From NCBI GenBank assembly GCA_950106755.1, contig OX467083.1, positions 14,689,029 through 14,753,028 of the forward strand: DNA of 64,000 nucleotides, read 5' to 3'. Positions within the stretch are counted from its first letter, which is position 1. Every line of letters starts with the position of its first letter. The notes beneath the pieces were generated by a model, which made no database searches, was not told the DNA's origin, and was given only the letters and a program-made list of their open reading frames with translations. The position numbers and the translations under genes were made by a program. This DNA comes from Climacium dendroides (Eukaryota > Streptophyta > Bryopsida > Hypnales > Climaciaceae). Positions 36,498-48,788 of this stretch are shown here, in pieces.

Positions 36498-37879
36498 TAT
36501 CATGATCAAGAATTCAACTCATTGATTCAAAAATACTACACCACCCCCATTATAACATATGGTAGAACTTCGATGCAAGAGATGAGCTACTTTAAATACT
36601 AGAGGACGAACTAAATAACTTATTAGAGGCTTCAATGCAAGAGATGGGCTAATCCTAAATGCAAAGTTTCCTAGCAGGACCAATGATACTAAAACTGGCT
36701 AAAAAGTGCTAGGTTTCTACCAAAAAAAATTTGGTGTTAAATGTACATTTGAGGAAAATGTAATTTTTTAAAAATTAAACAAAACTTCATGGTAACTAGA
36801 TTTGGGTGTTACCAATTACTTTGTCCATCCAAGCAAATAATAGCATCCATCTTCAAATTTTTTTCATCTGTTAGCCTAGGAATGATCTTGGCCGTGGATG
36901 CTTTGTGAGTGGTGGCTACATTTGATGGTCCCTGCTAGCTCAGGGACTAGGATTTGGAGCTCCACTTAGCCTAGACAGTTAGCACCAACGTTATTTTTCT
37001 CAAAGCTTGTTTAGTGACTCTGTTTGCTATATTAATTGTGTCTATTGCCTTAATGGTGGCTTAGGGTGGCGGAGTAGTGGGAGAGTATTTTGAAAGTTTT
37101 GGAGGCACTCCTGGCCTCCTAGTAGTTGTTCACTTCCCCAAATTTTGAATTGTTGTAAAAATCTCTGAGGGGGTTCTAGAAAATCTCCAAGGAAGTTCTC
37201 GCATTCACTACATTCTGGAAATGGAGGCACAACGTGAATGAAGCTCTTGCAAATTTTGAGAATGGCAATTGTGGTCTTGTGGAATTTAAGGAATGGCTTT
37301 GTTTTGCTTGTAATCCTACATTGCTTACTCTTGCCTTTTCTACGTGCTTTCATTGCTTTGTCAATTGCTTCCTATGCTTTGTTTTGTGTTTATCTATCCA
37401 TTTTTGTTCTCTCCTAGGTTTGGTGGTTGAGGTGCAAGTCTTTGATAGTCTAATCTTTCCAATTCGTCATGGCGCCGTAGCTGAAGCTCCCCGATAACTT
37501 CTGCGTCCAAACTTTTAGATCCAGTCGAAATATTTCGGGCATTGGTAAGTATTTGCAACCTCGCGTTCCAATTGCTGCTAATGTGATTTTGACTACTGTT
37601 GTTGGCGATGTGCAACGGCGATGTGACCCACATATCAGAGACGCAACTCTCACAATCTCTCTCCAAACCACCATGCAAGTGCTCAATTTTGGGAGCAACT
37701 ATGGTTTCACCTAAGGTGCTTGATGTTCCTATGCCAACGCAGAAGAGGAGAAAGATGGCCCAAGCTACAATTACGAGGCATTGACAAGAAGTCTAGGCAT
37801 GCAAATACGCTTGGGCGGAGGGCAAGTTAAATTCAAATGGCGACGTTGTTGGGGTCGTTTGTTGTAGCTACACTAAGAT
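36498..37879. other. No supported gene; possible upstream part of the transposase relic
   Basis: From about 37430 the sequence becomes less AT-rich and an ATG-containing frame is broken by early stops. It may be the eroded 5' part of the transposase relic that starts clearly near 37880, but I cannot align it to anything. Confidence 0.35.
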
Positions 37880-39195
37880 TACCAGGCGGCGAAAAGTAAT
37901 GGTATTGAAGGCGAACAATTTGGAGAAATATGTAAGTAAACGTGTTTGCAAAGAAGACAAGGTTCCCTTGCCTCACCTCAAGAAAGGTGACTATTTCATG
38001 AAGCGAGATTGCAAGCACCTCCAGATGATGAAGCTATGGACAAGGTGGAAAGGTGCCATAGTTGCTGATCAAGTGCTTAGAGGTCTGGAGGATGAATTCA
38101 AGTAGAAGGGGGTCCAGTTCTCTATCATTTTCCATGTTTTGACTCATGGACGTTCTATGTATGACTACAAATGCCAACAACAATTGCTTAAGCAGTTGAA
38201 GGTAAGAATTCTTCTACGGAAGTATTGGTTGGAATCCACAGGGTGGGAAATGAGTGAATATTTGCACAATTGTATTTTTGCAATCTTCAAAGGTATCGTG
38301 TACTTTGTCTCTATTCTTTCAATTTCTATTGATGAAGTCACAATTGTGGACAACACCTCTTGGGTGGGCGTCCACATTTATGCAATGAAATCATGGGAAA
38401 GGTGCCGCACCTGCTACACCTTTCCTACATATCCAAAAATGGAACCACCAATCACTTGATGGAGGTCATTATGCATGCTCTAATGGTTGAAGGAGGCTTG
38501 ACATATGAGGAAATAGCTCGCAAATTGGTGTATTTTGGGGCAGATGGGATCAACATCTTCCAAAGACCGAAGATGGATGTTATGATTTAGATTCATGAGA
38601 AGTAGGATCTGTTCCTAATTGGCGCTTCTTGTGTTTCTCACTGTCTGAATCTTGTTGTGGAGATGTTGTCCAAGTTTCCACTTGTATCACGTTTTGAAGG
38701 CTTCTTCCAATCAGTATATACTTACTTCTATCGTAGCAACAAGCGGCATATTGAATTGTAGAAGCTCGTTGATCTCATGGAAACTAAAGGTAGCAAAATG
38801 CTTTGAAATGTTGAAACTCGTTGGATTTCGATGAGGAGTCCCACCTCCGGAGTACCAGACTTTGTTAGTCAAGTTTGGTGTCAACATGATTGGCGAACCT
38901 GGTTGAACCTCATGCGGGGGGCTACCGATAATTTTGATCTTCTCTTTGATGTGGAGGTGCTACTATTATTCTCTTTATTTATTCCTTTGGTTAATGTTGT
39001 GCATTGCTTAATGAAGCTTTCTCAGGCTCATGATATATTCATTAGTGATTTCATGCAAGCCGTGAAGCTCTACTAGGATGACCTAGCACGCATGTTTTGG
39101 GATGCTACTTCAACGTTCAACAAGGTTGACTTTCCCTTCGATAACGATCTAATCTCCCTTACAATGGCGGAAGCTTCTCGAGGAGACCAACATTA
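37880..39195 (+). pseudogene. Degenerate hAT-type transposase (DUF4371 / ZNF862-like)
   Basis: Reading three frames in sequence recovers most of a transposase of the hAT type with the DUF4371-like, RNase-H-fold domain found in many plant 'zinc finger protein 862-like' predictions. Landmarks are ISIDEVTIVDNTSWVGVH at about 38320-38375, YEEIARKLVYFGADGINIF at about 38505-38560, SHCLNLVVEMLSKFPLVSRF at about 38638-38697, HIELxKLVDLMETKGSKML at about 38749-38805, and DFMQAVKLY near 39050. In-frame stops occur at about 38103, 38588, 38602, 38758, 38803 and 39074. There is a one-base deletion near 38400 and another frame change near 38845. No terminal repeats or target duplication were found. Dead copy; family call from memory. 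Confidence 0.7.
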
Positions 39196-39963
39196 GTCAC
39201 TTGTTTTTCAACTTTGAACAAATACATGCGTTTGCAAGGTGCCATGATAAGTAGACTGGTGCGTATTTGTTTGTGATACAAGAGGAATATAATTGTATAC
39301 AAGACAATGTGGAACGACAATTCTCAAGCAAATCTCACAATTTTTTAATTTTTAAAAAAAAAATTTAGCTTCAATAAATAATGTTGTGATTGTCTTTGTC
39401 TATAAGAGCTTCAAGTTTGAGTCTCTAGGTTTGGGTTTCTAAATATCAATTTCCAGGTTGTTTTGCTACGTTACAAGAACTATTGGTTCTCCTCGTTCAG
39501 CTGACAATACTTGGCCCATTAAGTTCGAGTTTTTTCTCAATCAATGCAAGTTTTGCTTTTGGGTTTGGATTCTTGTTTATCATTTTTTTTCCATCTAAAA
39601 CATAGTTTCAAAATCTATTCCACAATCAGTTTTACTAACAATTGTAATTAGACTACATCACTAAGCTTAATGTTTGAGTGATGAGCTTGATCATCGTTTC
39701 CCACAACAGGAACTCTTGGACACATTTGACATTGTCTATCCACAATATTGGTTGCAAGACAGTGTTGATGCCAATTTCAACTAGCAATTCTCAAGGCAAT
39801 ATACACCACACCAAGGATGGTGAACCAATACATTGTTCCTTAGATATTATTGGCGGCTAAGTTGGACAATCAACAGGGCCATTTTAAATTGACAATGTAG
39901 GCCATTGCGGAGGCTACATGTGGCCCATCCTCTAATGTGAATCCAATCATACAAGCTTATTTT

Positions 39964-40072
39964 TGAATATTTTAAGCTGATGAGATAGCTTGAATATTTT
40001 AAGCTGGATGAGATAGCTTGTTGCTTGGTTCCCAATTTTGTGAAGATAGCTTGTTGCTTGGTTCCCAATTTT
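39964..40072 (+). repeat. Two back-to-back short tandem duplications
   Basis: A unit near 'gaatattttaagctg(g)atgagatagctt' is present twice, and then 'agatagcttgttgcttggttcccaatttt' twice. The repeats give a duplicated peptide at the end of the - strand frame described at 39999-40260. Confidence 0.9.
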
Positions 40073-40260
40073 CATGGTTACACATGCCTTGATTGAACAC
40101 TAGCACAGGACAATGTTTTTTCATTACAATCTGAAATTGTGAACATTTGATTGGCCTTGTGAACAAATCGGCATTGCATCTACTTCTTTTCCCACTCAGC
40201 AATTTGGGATATGTGAAATGATACGAAGTAGCTTTAAGTTTGCACTTAATTTTTTCCCAA
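39999..40260 (-). pseudogene. Possible Copia retrotransposon fragment (RNase H C-terminus)
   Basis: Within a 178-aa - strand open frame, the segment around YHFTYPKLLSGK and then NADLFTRPIKCSQFQ resembles the C-terminal RNase H region of Copia polyproteins, where a YHF...(V)L(S)G stretch is followed by an ADLFTKPL-like motif. The rest of the frame is not recognisable and lacks the acidic active-site motifs. Short and diverged, so a chance match is possible. Confidence 0.35.
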
Positions 40261-40539
40261 CTGTACTCTACCACCAAAAAAAAATATATGCAAAATTCCA
40301 TCTTTTGAAACTCATTCACTCTCTGTTCCCACCAGTTTCTCTCCCGGTCGCGGAAATAGGTACCTACCAGCGAAATAAGGAAAATCTGTTCTGAGAACGC
40401 TGAGCAGGACCACTCAAGAATGTTACGGTATTGGGTGAAAAAATCAATTTGTTTGATAACAATCTGCTGAACTGCTGAAATAAATTTTTCGGAAAAAGGA
40501 ATCTTCAGGCTCTTGAATTTCGCTGTTTCCAACATACAG

Positions 40540-42024
40540 TAGTAGGACAGCTGTCCTCTTCAATATGGGACGACTTCTATTTTCAGATTTAAAACCAATT
40601 GTGCTTCACATTTGAGATACGTATCCGATTCCAAATGCTCGCTGCAATCGTTATACCAGGACAGTGGTACGAGGATGTTTAACAGCACCGTGCCCCAGAT
40701 TTTGCAGTTACAGATACTCGAGTCAGCTTCGTCACTATTCTCGTCTCCAGACTCCCCACAGAAGCGCCACTAATAAGTTGGAGTTAAAAAATCTTGACGT
40801 TATGTGAATTGCAATTCAGTTGACGTCGATAATTTAGCTGCCTTGACAACCTCCAAGCGTCATGTAGAATTCTACTGTTGCAGCATCCTCAGTGATGCTC
40901 GCAGCAACTTAATTAAATGATTGCCGGTAGTCCCAGGTCGACTTTCCTTAAAAAGAACCTGCAACCACAAGTAATACACACTCAAGAGGGTCTGACTGAA
41001 ACCTCCGACTCTGACCCTCTTGCAATAATTTCAACATCTGAGGAACCATCAGTGTAACTATGACATATAACCCATCATTTCGCGAACTCTCTTGTAAACC
41101 AAGGGAGTTGCTCTGGAGTTTGTCTTCATCATCTGGACCTCCTCAGATTCTAGTAGTGACAAATCCTACCAAACGTAATCACAAGTTAGGACACAAGATC
41201 CTGATATAGGATTCTCTCAGACCTGCATGAGCTCTGTTGGTGGCGAGGATACATAGCGGCGTCCATCTAGAATATAGGGAGATTCTTTTCTACAAGTATC
41301 GTTTATATACAAATGTGCAAGTAGTCCCTATACTGAAATCCTCAAAAGTGAAAGAAAGTCGTTCTGGAATTGTGTTTATCAATAAGTTCAAATATAGGAT
41401 AGAATGGAACCATCAGTGTAACTATGACATAAACCCATCATTTTACGAGCTCTCTTGTAAACCAAGAAAGTCGTTCTGGAATTGTGTTCATCATCGGAAT
41501 CCATCTCCATAAATTTCGTAAGCTAATCGACACTCTATTAATTCGAACAAAAAGTCTACCACTCAGCAAGCTATACGTCCAACAGCAAGCGTCATTGCAA
41601 TACACGACATTCCTCTATTGTCAAAATGCAACCTCAGAAACTACCGATGTACTTTGAGAACGGCCGACCGTAAAAATGTCCCCTCCCGTCCTGGAAACAC
41701 AATATTCCAGGAAAAATCGTCAGGAACAAGAGCATCCAATACTTCAAAAAAAATCACCAACTTATTAGATAATCGACGCAGGTACAACAGCATCCTTTTC
41801 AAGATTTTAGGGTTCAGCGCACACTCCTTACTCCTACCACAAGAGATATTCGGCACGGGAATCGTGAACCTTACCTCAGTCAACACCACCTTCAGAACCG
41901 ACGTCGAAGAGCACAGGCCCTCCGACATTACAGGCGAAATGTTACCTCCGTCTCAGCACAACGCACATCAACCTCCGGGCCATATCGAGAATCCTTCCAA
42001 ACCTAATCACACCGTTAACCCTAT
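40540..42024. other. Moderate-GC intergenic DNA with a direct repeat; 3' flank of the minus-strand gene
   Basis: No gene recognised. The 225-aa + strand frame from 41618 overlaps the minus-strand gene and its 3' flank and is rich in Ser/Thr/Pro, a typical shadow frame. Confidence 0.45.
41042..41502 (+). repeat. Direct repeat of ~95 bp, two copies, plus a third partial copy
   Basis: Copies at 41042-41135 and 41406-41497 share 'ggaaccatcagtgtaactat', 'acccatcatt' and 'ctctcttgtaaaccaag'. A 29-base piece, 'agaaagtcgttctggaattg' onwards, also occurs at 41352-41380 and 41465-41493. Non-coding. Confidence 0.9.
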
Positions 42025-42477
42025 TTACTCTTCCTCGTCCTCGGACCCAAAGCCACCCTTAGCCATCAACTTAGCCTTCCGATCATCCTGCGTCTTCTTC
42101 ATCTTTTCTGCTATGGCCACCCGCAACGACCGCAAGCTGTTCGCCACTTTCGGTCTCTTCTCCCGAGTATCGACAACCTCGACCTGCGCCTTCACGTCTT
42201 TCACCATCACGATTCCTTCCTCACCTTTGTCCACTTCAAAGCCGTCATCGCCCTTGTCCACAGCGATTGGATCAACCTTCAGGCTCTTAATGTAATCATC
42301 ATCCGACAGCCCTTCGTCCTCGGAATGCACGACCTCCTCCTGCTGCAGAAGCATGTTGGCAATCTTCAAAGACCTCTCGACCTCTTCCTGGGAAGACGCT
42401 TTCGACTTGAACTTCGCACTCAAAGGCTTCTTGGCCTTCTTCTCCTTCTTCTTCTTCACCATCATGCTGGGCGCCAT
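42025..42477 (-). CDS. Small highly charged protein, 150 aa, probably nuclear/nucleolar
   Basis: Single open frame. The start is set at ATG 42477 in good context (gccATGG); a GTG two codons upstream is ignored. Residues about 7-17 are almost all lysine (KKKKEKKAKK), a likely nuclear/nucleolar localisation signal. A central acidic segment contains SEDEGLSDDDYIKSL. The C-terminal third is basic, probably helical (ANSLRSLRVAIAEKMKKTQDDRKAKL), and the protein ends in GSEDEEE. I do not recognise a named family; the pattern resembles small plant ribosome-biogenesis or rRNA-processing proteins, an idea supported only by the telo-boxes upstream. No intron evident. Codon use is GC-rich, unlike the flanks, so it is a real gene. 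Confidence 0.75.
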   Translation of the reverse strand: MAPSMMVKKKKEKKAKKPLSAKFKSKASSQEEVERSLKIANMLLQQEEVVHSEDEGLSDDDYIKSLKVDPIAVDKGDDGFEVDKGEEGIVMVKDVKAQVEVVDTREKRPKVANSLRSLRVAIAEKMKKTQDDRKAKLMAKGGFGSEDEEE

Positions 42478-42634
42478 GGCCACAAAAAATGTATCAACCT
42501 ACCTAAAATAAGTGACAACGAGTCGAACACTTAACCTGCGACTATCATGAACATACAGACTAACTCAAACTTCGGGAATGATCGCCCACAGGGGGTTCAA
42601 AAGCGAGAAGGCGACCATATAAAGACGAAGAGAG

Positions 42635-42689
42635 TTAGGGTTTAGGTCCAGAGGCCGCCAAGTTAATATTGAAACCCTAACCCTAACCC
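42635..42689 (-). promoter_or_regulatory. Telo-box cluster upstream of the charged-protein gene
   Basis: On the gene's strand TAAACCCTAA lies at 42644-42635. A second array, AAACCCTAACCCTAACCC, lies on the opposite strand at 42672-42689. They are about 160 and 195 bases before the ATG. AAACCCTAA telo-boxes are a known plant promoter element of translation and ribosome-biogenesis genes. A TATA-like 'ctttatatgg' (minus strand, about 42615-42624) lies between them and the ATG. Confidence 0.6.
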
Positions 42690-42916
42690 GCAATCATACG
42701 AATGTCGTCGGTACATTTTCGATGGACGGAATTCTCTCCGTTTTTCGGTTGCTCTCAGTGATTTGGACAAGTGGATGAAAATTTTAAGTGTTTTTTCAAT
42801 AATGAAAGAATAGTAAAAATTTCTAGGTTCAAGTTTAAGAATTTGTTAGTTCAAAAGTTGTAAATTATGACCTATAAGTATGAGTCAAATTCATATGGTT
42901 GGATTTGTTAGCGTAC

Positions 42917-43496
42917 TAATAAACCACTAAAGGACCGAGGCATGTATGGGGTAGAAATTGGGAAAAATTGGCAATGAGAACAGAAATGAAAAAAAGTTAT
43001 TTTCAAAATTTAACTATACAAATTTGTAATAGACTACCATGGAAATGTGCGGAAAAAATTTCATAAACTTTGACCATACAGATTGAAACATTATTGCATT
43101 TGGAGTGAGAAAAAAAATTCTCACAACCTTGCCTAACCAAGGCCAACAGACTTTAACTCCTCTTAGAGTGAGATTTTTATACTACACATGGTTTTGTTTT
43201 TTTGACATTTGCATCTTGTATTATGTAAATTAGATATTTGCCAAATTTCAAAAGTAGAGGGGGAGTTTTACAAATGCTATCTAAAGTTGCTCATGCTAAC
43301 CAAAATTTCTAGGACAATATAGCTTTTGATTCAAGCACCCATTCAAAATAAATACATTATATTTACACTAAGGGGGGTACATGTTCACACCTTGTGCCAA
43401 AATTTTGTGAACATCCAACTACAATTGACTTCATTTGTAACTACTTGAGATCTCTTGCATACTTTGAACAATCACTTGGTCCTTAGGGGGGTAAAT
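42917..43496 (+). mobile_element. Diverged T1-type element (~580 bp)
   Basis: Left 'aataaaccactaaaggaccgagg' and right 'cttggtccttaggggggtaaat' are inverted copies of each other and of the T1 tips, with the outer TTAA eroded. Shorter than the 900-bp T1 copies. Non-coding. Confidence 0.6.
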
Positions 43497-43659
43497 CAAC
43501 ATTTGCCTCAAAAATCAATTCTTTTTAACCTTTAGAGTTTGAGGCCTTTTAATTTGAGGCTAATAATTGTTTCAAAATATTACAAGGTAAGAATAAAAAC
43601 TATTTCATTTTTTAAAATTCTTCAATGAATTTAGAGTAGTTGGATCTTTTAGTTAGTTT

Positions 43660-44524
43660 GATATCTCTTGGAGTCTCAAGGTCTATCTTTCATCAAAAAA
43701 AACTCTCAAAATTACCATTTCTTGTGTAAAGAGAAAAAAGTTTTAAAAAATATATATTTTTCATATATTCCTTGTGTTGACAAAAACTTTAAGAATGTAT
43801 AGAAAAATTTCAAAAACTTTGACCACATAGATTCTATGATATGAGTGCTTAAAGTGAGCAAATTGGGTTTTTTCCACCTTTTATGACTAGATTATAAGAC
43901 TTTGAATCTCTTGAAATCAAAAATTCTTGCAATTTTTTATGTTGAAGAATTAAGATGAGAATCTTAAAAAAATTCAAAAACAAACATTTAAAAATTTTAT
44001 TAAGTAAAAGTAGGTTTCAAATAGACAGGAAAACTAAATCATTGATAGCTCTGAGATGGAGTTGAAACATACTAATACCAAGTTTCCAATGTTGAAATTG
44101 TTTTAGTAAGTGAATTGAAACTTGTGGAACTTCTTTTTTAAATTGTAAAAATTGAGTTAAAAAATGAATCTAGTACATTGTTTTTCATGAAGATGCTAGC
44201 AAAATATAAAGCTCTTTAATTTTTTTTTCTTTAATCCAAATGAAATGACTAAAATCTTTCCATATACAACAAAATTCAATGTATGAGAAACAAATTTTAA
44301 AATTTTATTTCAAAACTTTGTGGTGTTTTTTCTATCTAGCAAATTGCTTTGGTGCTTAGGGTAGCATAATGTTTGCTCTAAGGCACCATTTGAAATAAAA
44401 ATTATATTTCTTAAATAAGCTAATGTAATTTCTATCTTTAAAAAAGTGTCAGAAATTTAGGTCACATGAGCCTATCTAAAATCCAAAGTGTCCCATGAAG
44501 GGAATTTGGGACTTTAAGGATTAA
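43660..44524 (+). mobile_element. T1 element, left end eroded
   Basis: The internal order 'ctctcaaaattaccatttct', 'agtaaaagtaggt' and 'gtcccatgaaggga' follows T1, and it ends 'gggactttaaggattaa' at 44524. The left tip near 43660-43690 is barely recognisable. Confidence 0.6.
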
Positions 44525-46172
44525 AGTACATCTTCCTAAGACTTTAGAGAAAAAGCCTCACTTATTGCTAGATCATAGGTCCATAGAGATTGGATTTTGT
44601 AAACTAATTTTTTCTAATCCATCCTAAAATTGAAGTTTTGTCTTTCAAATTCTTTAATAAAACCACTTGTATCCAATAAATTATGTGTTTTAGTCAAAAT
44701 GTTGGAAAACAAATTGTGAATACTACACTTAGTGTTCAAGGTCAACAAAATGTATTTCTAGAATTCAATATAGATGTTAAAACTTTAAGACTTAAAATTA
44801 ATTATGTAAAAATAAAAATTATAATTAAAAAAAATTCAAGTCAATATTTCCAAATTTAATTAATGATTTGTTACAAAATGCCGACCTTCATTACATATCA
44901 CATGAGATAGTGCATAAAATAGATATCAATTTATTTCTCATATTTATGGATTTAGAAAGAAAAAAAAAATCATTAATAATCACTAATAATAATAATAATC
45001 ACTAATAACTATCCAATGAAAAGATGCAAATGTCATGTTTTTAATTAATCCCCCTACTTTTGATTCTCGAAAATTGCAAACCATTGATCTACTCACAAGA
45101 TAAAAAACTAAAACCAATCCCAAAGCTATTGATTTGGGGTACGGATAAGAATACAAACACAAATATGAATACGGATATAGAAAATGTATATGGATATACA
45201 TAATACAAATATGGATATGGCAATGCAACAATGCGGTAATATCCCATATTGATTGCATATCCTATATCAATTTGAAATTACAAATAGGGGTGATGGTTAG
45301 GGTGAGGGTTGGGTTTGTGGGTGGTTTGTGGGTGGTTTGGGAAGAAATCAAAAAATATATTTAAATTGGATTTAATTATCACCTATAACCTTTGCCTCAA
45401 TATGTGTTTAAAAAATAAGAACACACTTTTATGGACTAAGGCTAAGACTAAGAATTGAGAACAATCTAATAAGCTTAAAGAATTCACTATAAATTTGCAT
45501 AGAATTTTGTAAAATCTATTATGTATTACAAAATGATACATAATTAATATACAACTTTGCAAACAATTGGATAGATGAAAAAAATCATGTTTTTATATGA
45601 ATGAGACATGTCTGTATTCAATTGTTGTTCAAAGTTTGAACAAGTAGAGCTTGAAATTTTGCATGATTTGCCAAAAATTGACCAATTCTTGAAGTGCCTA
45701 ATATTTTTTATAATTATGTGATGGATGCATTTCAAAATATTTCAATAATCTAGCATCCATATCTAGATTTCTACAAGTTCTTTTTAAATAATTTTGACTC
45801 TTTCTTGTTGGCCTTAACATGTATAGGGTAGGATTATATGCATTGTCCAATGGTTAGGGTCAACATTCCCTATCAAATAATGAATTAAAGTTGTGAACTA
45901 TGATTTGATAGACCTCTAAAAATAAAAAGATTTGTTTTCTTCCCATTCAATTTTAGAAAAATTAATAGTTTTCCATAGTTTTTTGAATATGTGCTTCAAC
46001 TTTTTTTTTTGCCAACCTTGATTAGTGTATATGATATTCATAATAGGCTTATTTATTCAAAATAGATGAAAGCTATAAATGGAAGGTATGTATTTGGTGA
46101 TTATGTAAATAGACTTGACCAATTACAAGGGTTCAGACTTCAAAGGGTAATTTTGATTTTCTAAAGAGCGAT
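44525..46172. other. AT-rich intergenic DNA, no gene
   Basis: Contains simple AT-rich repeats, including (taa)n at about 44980-45005 and an irregular 'gaatacggatat / tatggatat' tract at 45160-45220. No protein recognised. Confidence 0.55.
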
Positions 46173-47080
46173 TTAACCCCTACAGGCCCAAAGCCATTTT
46201 TTTGTCAAAAAACACTCAAAACTGTCATTTCTACTACATTCACTCAAGGAAATTAAGAAAGAAATTAGACTTTAACCATAGGATCTTGTACTTTATTTAC
46301 TTGAGATCATGTGGTAAAAATTTCATGAAGTTTGACTATATAGATTGAAAGATATTAGCGTTCAAAGTTTATTTGTTTATTTAGGACATTAGCCTACAAT
46401 TTCAGATGACTTTGACCAACTTTTGTAAATTCTTTTTGCATTATGAACTTTTAATTTAAATTTTTTTTGTGTTGAAGAATTGAATTGAAAGTTTAGCGAA
46501 AAAACCTCAAAAAAACACACTTGATTTTCATTTTAAAAAATTGTCAAATAGAAGTAGGTCTAAGATTGAAAGAAAAACTAAATCAATTATAGCTTTAAGA
46601 TGGGATTGAAACACTATAATCCCAACAATGAAATTGTTTTGGCAAGCAAACTTAACCTCGTCAAACAATTTTTTTTTTAAATTGTGAAAATTGCACTTAG
46701 AAATGAATCTTGTAAATTATTTTTTCAAGAAGATTCTCAAATTGCCTCCAAAACAAGATTGTTCATAGCTTTCACATCACTTACTCAAATGGAATGAATA
46801 AAAGCTTCACATTTAGACAAAATTATTATCTATAAAAAAAAAAAATTTATTTCAAGTTTGTAGATTTCTTTTTTTGCTTGGTGACTTGAAAGTTTTATTT
46901 AAAATAGCATAACTTTTGCTCTTAGGCACTAAATGAAATAAAAATTTTATTCCCACAAAGCAAATAAGTTTTTATATCATATGAGAAGGTTTTAAAAAAA
47001 TTCACTAAAAATTGAGTTCATAGGAACCTATCCAAAATCCATTTTATCTCTAAAGGGGACAATGGGCCTTTAGGGATTAA
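46173..47080 (+). mobile_element. T1 element (~908 bp), same orientation as the 10583 copy
   Basis: Left TTAACCCCTACAGGCCCAAA, right 'acaatgggcctttagggattaa'. Internal blocks parallel 10583-11482 throughout (for example 'aacactcaaaactgtcatttct', 'aaatagaagtaggt', 'aacaagattgttcata'). Non-coding. Confidence 0.8.
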
Positions 47081-47418
47081 TTCAATGATTAAACTTTTTA
47101 AATTGAATTTCTACCTTTAAACCAAAAGATAAACAACCTATAAGTAGTTTGAAGCAAAGAGGAATACTTCAAAAATCCATACTACATACAAAAGTCACAA
47201 ATAGGAAATAGGAAAATATACTATAGACGCACAGAAGTGACACAAAATATACAATACATATATTCAAACCAACCATGCATCCAAACCACAATATGTATGT
47301 ATTATTATACATTTGAAATCCCTACATATAGGATTAAATATAAGGTGGTAGGTTTATTATTTGATTGGTTTTGCATATACTTACTTTAGGGCTAGTGAAC
47401 ACCAATGCTTGACCCAAA

Positions 47419-47622
47419 CACTACAAGAGAATGTTGTGTTTTAAGTATAGTCTAAGTAGTATAGTCCTTTAAATAATGATTTTTGAGGAGATTTTCAGTA
47501 AAGATTTATTGAAAACACATGTATTTCTAGTAAAATTTTACTAAAAATCTCCTAAAAGGTCATTAGGCTTATAAAACTATATTACTAAGACTATACTTAA
47601 AACACACCATTCTCTTGTAGTG
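47419..47622. mobile_element. CACTA-like foldback MITE (204 bp)
   Basis: Starts CACTACAAGAGAATG and ends CATTCTCTTGTAGTG; pairing of the arms continues through 'tttaagtatagtct' and 'ggagatttt' towards the centre. CACTACAAGA tips are typical of plant CACTA (En/Spm) elements. The flanking triplets (aaa, aag) are not a perfect 3-bp duplication. A diverged second copy lies at 48575-48764. Confidence 0.75.
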
Positions 47623-48574
47623 AAGGAATTCTTGAATTATTAAAGCAATGGTTGATAGAGAGACAGGAATGGTCCAAGTTGGGTTTACACTTGGCCAAGG
47701 CCCATGTCATTTTTCATAGATGAGAAGTCCATTTGAAATCCTATATAGTCAAAATAGATAATGCTTTGTTGGTTTCTAAATGCTTTTTTCTTGACCACTA
47801 CTCTGGGCCACTACTTTGAGGTAAAACTAATAGAATTCTAGAAGATTGTAATGAGTGAAATTCTTACAACCATTGATTTTGTATATTTAAGTGATCTTGT
47901 AGTTACTATGCTAGATCTAAGAATGAAAAAGATGGGCCCAACCATGGTCTCTCTTGGATTTACACCTAAACCATGTAAAGTGTCATTATTATTTTTTAAT
48001 CTTAGATTTTTACTTCCTGTGATTACATCTAATAAAGTCAAGTCCTTGAGTTGGTCTTAATGTTAAACAATATTTAGCGTTGGTTGGATTTTGGAGATAC
48101 CAAATGTTAATGATATTCATTTTCAAAGGGTATCATTGAGCTTGAGGTTGATAGTTCCAAGTGTACGTGAACAAAGAAATAAAGGATAAGTATCAATAAA
48201 AGTAGGTGTGCCTTGTAGACATCAATATATTGTTATAAGTTTTAGCTTTTGAAAATGCATACCAAATTGGTATGTTCAATGTTTTAGCCAAGACTGCCAA
48301 CCAATTGTTCAACAGTTGATGGGTATTTTTAATTCATGCCTATTGACACTCAAGCTAGTACATGAACAAATTACATAAATTATGGTTGTTATATACATAG
48401 CTCAAGAATTTAATACAACACTTCAAAAAAGAATAAACTTCATGATTTTATACTTCTTAGTACCTCAAACATCATAGAAATTAATTTTACTTATTGTAAT
48501 TCTCCCACTCTCATTGGAATTCGTGAAATTGAAGCACGTGTACTTAGAACTACTATTGTAGCTACTAGTAGCTA

Positions 48575-48764
48575 TACAAGAGAAAGGGTTGTGTAAAATA
48601 TAGTCCTAGAAGTACTATCTTAACAATAATGACCTTTATAGGAGATTTTTAGTAAAATTTTATTAATAACACATGTATTTCTAGTAAATTTTATTGAAAA
48701 TCTCTTGAAAAGGTCATTACTGTTAGGACTATATTCTTAGGACTATACCCTTTCTTTTATAGTG
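48575..48764. mobile_element. Second, diverged copy of the CACTA-like foldback
   Basis: Contains the same arms ('acaagagaaag', 'tatagtcctag', 'aggagatttttagtaaaat' and complements) and ends 'ctttcttttatagtg'. The outermost bases have changed to 'tatacaag' on the left. Confidence 0.6.
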
Positions 48765-48788
48765 TAAGTTCTAAGTTTTTGAACTACA

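Noticed and set aside
41618..42295. 225-aa plus-strand ORF opposite the charged-protein gene
   Set aside because: Ser/Thr/Pro-rich antisense shadow; the minus-strand frame has the Kozak-context start, nuclear signal and promoter elements.
42672..42689. Interstitial telomere remnant
   Set aside because: Only three CCCTAA units, placed upstream of a gene; a promoter telo-box is a simpler explanation.
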